Assembly (NCBI GenBank): GCA_950106755.1
Contig: OX467082.1
Span: forward strand, 29,636,001 to 29,700,000
Origin: Climacium dendroides
Lineage: Eukaryota; Streptophyta; Bryopsida; Hypnales; Climaciaceae
Length of the DNA stretch: 64,000 bases
Direction: 5' to 3'
The position numbers and the translations under genes are program-made. Positions within the stretch are counted from its first letter, which is position 1. Each line of letters opens with the position of its first letter. Positions 58,392 through 64,000 of the stretch are shown piece by piece. The notes below the pieces were generated by a model that did no database searches, was not told the origin of the DNA, and saw only the letters and a program-made list of their open reading frames with translations.

Positions 58392-61300
58392 TCAATCAAT
58401 CTGCACGACATGTTCTGAAGCTGATGAAGCTCCCTCCAATGATTCTAAAATCCACACAGCTTCCGCCATGGTGGGTCGACTGGAAGGCTCCTATACAGGC
58501 AAACATTTCGTTAGAATTATGCGAAATGTCCTCTGAAAATCTGGTGCATTCCAATGGGAAACTACTTGTCCAGTTTGAGATTCAGTCTACTGAACCAAAT
58601 AGGAAGTGGGATTGAAGCTATTGAATCGACCAACACGAGGTGGAATTTAACTCGAAGGCAAAGTTTGGACTGGCATTCAATTCATGAGGTAGAGAAATCG
58701 TCCAATTCCTTGCAATGGCAAATTTCAAGAGATGAGCACTGTTCTAGACGCCTGTCTGGAACCTGAGATCTACAGTATACTGGTCCAAGTTTTTAGAGAA
58801 CTATGCACAATGTTGGCGCTTTGACAAAACATGCCGCTTTAAAGAATATGCCCGTGGAAGAATCTGATCACTTTGCAAACTGGTGCTCAAAAAACGAAAA
58901 GGCTCAATCGAAAGTGTCACGAACCTGAGAAGTGCACCTCAGGGCCAGCTTAATGGCGCTTCCAACCTGATGGCCATTATAAGCGAAAAGTCGGGGGTCG
59001 ATGCATTCCCAAATTCTTTGCTGCTCCAACTTGCTCTTCACATAGTCTCCTATCAGGACGGTGGCTCCGTGAACTTCTTCACTAGGATTTTGACCCGTAA
59101 CAAGCTCCAGTAGCACGACTCCGAAGCTGTAAACGTCACACTTCTCGGAAACACGTAGGCTTCCACAAGCGAGTTCGGGAGCCACGTAAGCCAGTGTTTC
59201 GTAGTATAATCGACTCGAGATGTATTTGTTGTGGATAGGTAGGAACTTTCTTAGCCCATAATCACTAATCTTTGCCTCGAAGTGATCGTCCAAAATAACG
59301 TTTGCCGAGGTAAGATTGAAATGCATTATGGGCGGGCTGCATCAGGGACAAAGAACATTTAAGATCATGATTGCCATCAGTGAAAAGAATATCATCAGTG
59401 AAAAGAATATCGTCAGTTAAAGAGGCACAAATTTAAGCTTTCCGCCTTGTTGAAATTAATGCAGATTCTAATAATGAGTGAATTAATTATCATAATCACA
59501 GCCATCACTTTTGCATGTGAAGTACCAGTGTTTGCTGTGAAGATGATTGAGCCCTCGTGCAATGCCAAGTCCAATATTGAATCTTTGCGTCCAAGACATG
59601 ACCGTGGCTGTAGGACTTCGATAGTGCAAATGGAAGGAGAGGGTTCCATTCGGAATGAATTCTGACAAGATTAACTTCAGTGTAGTTGACAAGTAATAAC
59701 CTTGAAGCTCCACCAGGTTTGGATGTTGTAGATTTTCCACACTACGCATGTCAGCCTCAAACACCTCAGAGTCACTCATCCGTTTCAACGAGTTCAACTT
59801 CTTCACTGCAATGGTAATGCCGTCGCTTCTAGTTGCTTTATAGACAGTGCCAATGGATCCGCGTCCGATGATCCTTTTGTCATCAAGAAGAGTGCCAACT
59901 CCCTTCCTGACGCAATCCGAGTATGTCGAAGAATCAACGCTGTTAAATATAATCAGATTCCCAGCACCTGAAGTTTGGCTGCTCAAGCCGTCCATGAGCT
60001 TCTCCTCATGGATTCCGAGGTCTAGTCTCTTCTTTTTTCTCCAAATCACCACGCTAAGAACCGAAACAACCAATACACCCAGAGCAACCGTCGCTGAAAT
60101 CGCGATGGCAAAAATTGCTGTACTGGTAAGATAAGGGCGTCGCTTGAATTTCATGTCGACTCTGGGCGTCGGTAGTGGAGCTCTGAATGGGGCTGAAGAT
60201 GGTAAACTCGCTGGTAATCCAACTTCTTCACACGGTGGGGTCCAAGGTGCACCACATAGATCCGAGTTCCCAAGGAAAGACCAGATTCCGAAATCTGCCA
60301 AAGAAATTTCTCTTGGAATTCTTCCCGACAGATGATTGTATGACACGTTGAAGATGGCCAATGAAGTCAAATTCCCCAAAGCAGATGGGATATCACCAGT
60401 CAACGTATTGTTTTCCAAGTCGAGTTCCCTAAGGTCGAAGAGCTTGCCAAGATCGGCTGGTATGCTGCCGTTTAATTTATTGCAGGACAGATCCCTGCAC
60501 ATACGGAGCACACTCAGAATGTTATTGATGCTCCTTTTATCCGTAGAGGAATGACCAAGTTCTAAAGTTAGCAATGCACATTGCGCAGTCAAACATCCAA
60601 ACTGTTTTTAGGGACTCCGTAATATTTTCAATGAGAAACTGGACTAGTCGGGTATGTTGCAGACTGACTTCAGAATGGTCTGCCGCGCTCACTGAAGTTT
60701 CCAACATAGGTGGAGAGCGATGAAGTGAAAACTTACAATTTCTGCAACGCTGTGCAGTTCCCTAGTGCAGAGGGGATGTCACCATCAAGGTTCATATTGG
60801 AGAGATCAAGTATCTCCAATGCCTTGAGATTTCCAATCTCTGCAGGTATTTCCCCATGAATTCCGTTGTTTCTCAACACGAGGGCACTCATGGCCGTCAT
60901 TCCGCTGATGTCAGCTGGAATTTCACCAACTAAATGGTTGTCACTTGCATCCAAGGAGTTCAGCCCGGCCAATAATCCAATATCGGGAGGTAGGGTCCCA
61001 TTAAGCCGGTTGTGTGCTATATTTAGGAACACGAGCTGAGTACAATTAGCCAATGCATGAGGAATAGCACCTCCAAACATATTCTGGGCTAAGTTCAAAC
61101 CCCGAAGTGACCTGCAGTCACTGCCATGGAGCGGAATCCTTCCAGAGAAAGCGTTGTAGGAGAGATCGAGGTACTGTAGGCTGGGCAACGAGACCATTTT
61201 TTCAGGAACATCCCCTGAGAGGAGGTTGTTATTCAGGGACAGCTGTTTCAAACTATCCAGCTGTTGCAGTTCCTGAGGCAGCCGCCCACTAAGCAGATTG

Positions 61301-62378
61301 TTACCTATATTGAGATAGGTTAATGATGGAAGGTTTCCGAGGGACGCTGGTATATGTCCTGAGAGACTGTTCCTTTGAAGATCTATGGAATTCAGATCCT
61401 TCAGCTTGCTCAAGTCAACTTCGAGGTTGCCTTGCAGTGAATTCGACGAAAAATCGAATCCGGTGAGCTTCGTACAATTCTGGAGACTGTTAGGGAGGGA
61501 ACCCTCGAGCCTGTTTTGTGCGAACGATATGTACCACAGGCGACGGCAGGTTCGGAAAATCGTCCCAGGAATTAGACCCGAAAGATCATTATATGACAGG
61601 TCGAATATCTTTAAATTAGAAAGATGACCAAGCTCCCCCGGTATATTCCCCGAAAGACTGTTGTGATCCAATTTCAGCTTCCAAAGGCCTCCTGTTTCAG
61701 TCTTTCAGATTGTCAAACACGTGGAAACAAATTTTACTCTCATTTGTTATTGAGCGTACTTGGGACGGACGGACTAAATCAGTAAGTTCACCTTGCATCA
61801 CCTAATCCTGAGTAACAGCTCAACGCGATGTGGAACCTGAGTACTATGTACGGCACACATAGGGCAATAACTGCACGACATTCATCGGACTTGTGGAAGA
61901 TATACAAAATAAATAAACAGAAGGTTGCACATTGTACAAGGCATAAGACTAAGAAGCTCTGTATCGCGCACTTCATCCTGCATGGCTTACCAATCTCTGA
62001 TAGCCGCGGTGGTATTGGACCAGAAAAATTGTTGTCAGACAAACTCAGAATTCTCAGTTTCCGCAACCTGTGTAATTCTGGGGAAATTGTTCCAGACAAC
62101 CCGCTGCGGTGAAGGTTGATGCCGCTGATATGAAAGTTCTTATCACAGCTTATACCGTACCACTCACACGGATATGGATCTTCAGCTTGCCAAGCACTCA
62201 AAACCCCGCGCGGGTCTGATATTGAGCTTTTGAAGTCCAACAGAGCCCAACCTTCGTCGGTAACGATTGCTCCAACCCCATTGAAATTCGCAACCAAACA
62301 AACCAGAGCTACTAGGACAGCTGTTCGCTGGATATGAAAGTGACTTTCCCATTTGCACACCTGCGCAGTTATTGTCAT
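58392..62378 (-). CDS. LRR receptor-like kinase (At1g12460-like), copy 3, 940 aa
   Basis: Exons 62378-61991, 61691-60737, 60494-59526, 59336-58925, 58490-58392; all junctions GT-AG and in phase, 2,823 nt. Order: signal peptide (TAVLVALVCLVANF); LRR cap CEWYGISC; about 19-20 LRRs; CGAPWTPPCEE cap; membrane span near residues 573-600 (ATVALGVLVVSVLSVVIW); then a kinase domain: GRGSIG loop, AVKKL lysine, ILSEFIPNGTL hinge, HFNLTSANVILD in place of HRD, SDYG in place of DFG, APEL, KCDVYSFGVVLLELVTG, and RPTMAEAVWILESLEG near the end, then SSASEHVVQID. The HxN catalytic loop is also what I recall for the At1g12460 group, so weak or absent catalysis is a family trait. It probably acts as a plasma-membrane receptor. 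It is the intact relative of copies 1 and 2. Confidence 0.92.
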
Positions 62379-62478
62379 GACTGCCCGGCTTTAGTGCTTA
62401 TTCTTGCATCATCTGTGCGGAGGTGCACATGAGACACACACCCATGCAAGAAACAATTTCTGAGCTCCATCTCGCTGA

Positions 62479-62526
62479 TCAGAATCCATCTATGTGCAGG
62501 TGAAAGTCAACCTTGCCAAGTGTCAT
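62479..62526 (-). CDS. Conserved upstream ORF of LRR copy 3, 15 codons
   Basis: MTLGKVDFHLHIDGF then TGA, matching the upstream ORF of copy 2 in length and in its C-terminal half. It lies about 100 bp before the main ATG, in a leader segment that is homologous between the two copies. Confidence 0.55.
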   Translation of the reverse strand: MTLGKVDFHLHIDGF

Positions 62527-63604
62527 GCTGCAACCTCGTAAACTCCGGATATGCCAATTCCTGCACCAACATCAATTGTTATCACCACTGCTATTCGCTC
62601 CAGAAATTGATATGCCATCCTCATCATCGACACCTTCTCTTCCATTCCTCGTCCTTATCTTATGCACATAATTATCCTTCTTCATCGGGGTCAAGATCAT
62701 TATCGGATATTCTGACAAAATTTTGATAGGTTTTTATTTTTCTGTTCAAAACTGAGTGATTCCTTGGAGACCTCCTCCATAGATGGAAACTCTAAGCAAG
62801 TGTTTGGTGTCATCAACAAGCACAGCGTTAATTACTCCGTCGTATCTCTCCAAAAACACTGCTCCATATTCATAACCCTAGAAATATGTAACTGCCTTGT
62901 GGAGCTGCCTAAGTGGTAGTTACTATGTAGCCAACATCCAATCATTCAAGCATCAAGAAAGCTCGGTAAAGCGAATCCAACTACAAAAGCGTGGTAATAA
63001 AGTACATAGTCACAGTTTTTAATCCACGAATCCAGATAGTACGAGGAGTATGGGGAGAAACACGAAGAAAGCGACCGTGGTGATCGCTATCGGGAGAGCT
63101 ATCATGGAAATAAGCCACTATGCCTCCAGAGTGCCCGACGCTCTACGAAGGAACTTTAGGTTAAGAGCTTAAACAATGAATCTCAATGGCCGAGAAGATG
63201 TTTACCATATTTGAAGTAAGGACCAAGTATCAACACAAGACCGAGTACAACGCACAGGACGACTAAAAAGGTTATAACGCACATGAACGAGGGCATTATC
63301 GACATAGTTAAGCACTACTAAACTCTTCTGCGATATATACGCAACTACAGAATCATACTTAACAGCGTAGAGCTAGACTATTCCTCCATTTCTTTCTACA
63401 GTATTGCTAAAAACAATAATTAACTACCTTACACGGGCGTCAATTCTCATGCGACTCGTACAACCAAGGCTGCAAACTGCTTTTCAAAGAGAATAGCAAA
63501 AAAAACATATAAACTCGATCAAAATTTCACAGGATATGGCAAGAATTGATTTAAAAGAACATCAAAACAGCAGTAGAGAAGGAATCCTTTACAGCGGCAT
63601 ATCT
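62527..63604. other. Leader intron and flank of LRR copy 3
   Basis: An acceptor, GTTGGTGCAG, precedes GAATTGGCATATCC (minus strand, about 62562) as in copy 2. The rest, about 1 kb, has no counterpart in copy 2 and no gene. Confidence 0.5.
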
Positions 63605-63690
63605 GAGACCGAGATGCTCTTCGCGACTTTCACGATAACGCTGAAGCTAAGAAGGAATAAAAAACACCGAGTTGACAGTACAAAGTCATT
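63605..63690 (-). other. Probable 5' leader exon of LRR copy 3
   Basis: Aligns with 25375-25466. The expected donor reads CTCAG|ATATGCC instead of CAG|GTATGC, so leader splicing may differ from copy 2. Confidence 0.45.
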
Positions 63691-64000
63691 AGGGTTTCAT
63701 CCCTTCTGCATGCTTATCATCCACAGGGAGCTTTATGTACCCAGATGTCCAAGCCTTTCGAAGTGTGTTTTTCTTGTAAAAAAAGAACATGGACTAATAG
63801 TTATCCCCAATGAGGATTTTTTTTTTTTTTTTTAACAAAGTCTAATTGTATAGATGTTTAAAGAGCTTGCTTATTAAGATGGGTACACCTAAAAGCGCCA
63901 CAAATTGGTCTATGGCTCTTATGAAGGCTGAACAGTGACTAGTCCATGTAGAAAATCAAAGAGATGTGTTCATGAGGAAGAGATGCACAATCAATTTAGT
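63691..64000. other. Upstream flank of LRR copy 3
   Basis: No gene seen. It contains a pure run of about 19 T near 63817-63835, possibly a retroposon tail read from the other strand. The GC-rich CCAAT minisatellite found upstream of copy 2 is absent. Confidence 0.4.

Noticed and set aside
1..64000. CRISPR arrays, rRNA genes, bacterial operons
   Set aside because: None seen. The tandem repeats have no spacer structure and the genes have introns.

Overview
The window is nuclear DNA of a land plant. It has split genes with GT-AG introns, a plant LRR receptor kinase family, a plant-type EXO70, long AT-rich intergenic DNA and layered transposons. The style suggests a bryophyte or another non-seed plant, but I cannot fix the species from sequence alone.

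Layout. (1) 1-1891: the 3' part of an LRR receptor-like gene (copy 1). (2) 1.9-25 kb: AT-rich DNA holding a decayed lysine-rich gene (3130-4087, minus) and a 15,261-bp DNA transposon (8598-23858). The transposon carries two divergent multi-exon genes: a SWIM zinc-finger DDE transposase (minus) and a ParB-like plus DNA-methyltransferase-like protein (plus). It is bounded by a 10-bp target duplication, and an uninterrupted paralogue of its target lies just downstream (24165-24945), so the insertion can be read almost base by base. (3) 24.9-28.97 kb: LRR receptor-like gene copy 2, complete, lacking a kinase domain. Its exon part is indistinguishable from copy 1. (4) 30.08-30.8 kb: a single-exon alpha/beta hydrolase. 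(5) 33.4-36.15 kb: a five-exon EXO70 exocyst subunit. (6) 38.4-55 kb: no genes; nested non-autonomous transposons, including a family bounded by TTAA/CCCCTAAAGGACC, a CACTA element, a MITE pair and a 2.2-kb insert packed with GACAAATTG-type motifs. (7) 55-58.3 kb: a possible orphan exon and small tandem duplications. (8) 58392-62378, minus: LRR receptor kinase copy 3, whose splice-phase-consistent model encodes 940 aa and retains the kinase domain missing from copies 1 and 2.

How it fits together. The three LRR genes are one family in which a form without kinase arose by removal of the kinase-coding part while the last few codons were kept in frame. Copies 2 and 3 also share a 15-codon upstream ORF. 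In the transposon, the transposase would move the element. The ParB/methyltransferase gene is not a normal part of plant Mutator-like elements and is the most notable object here. Both genes are broken by stop codons that C-to-T changes at CAG, CAA or CGA could explain, which suggests a once-active element silenced by cytosine methylation and now decaying.
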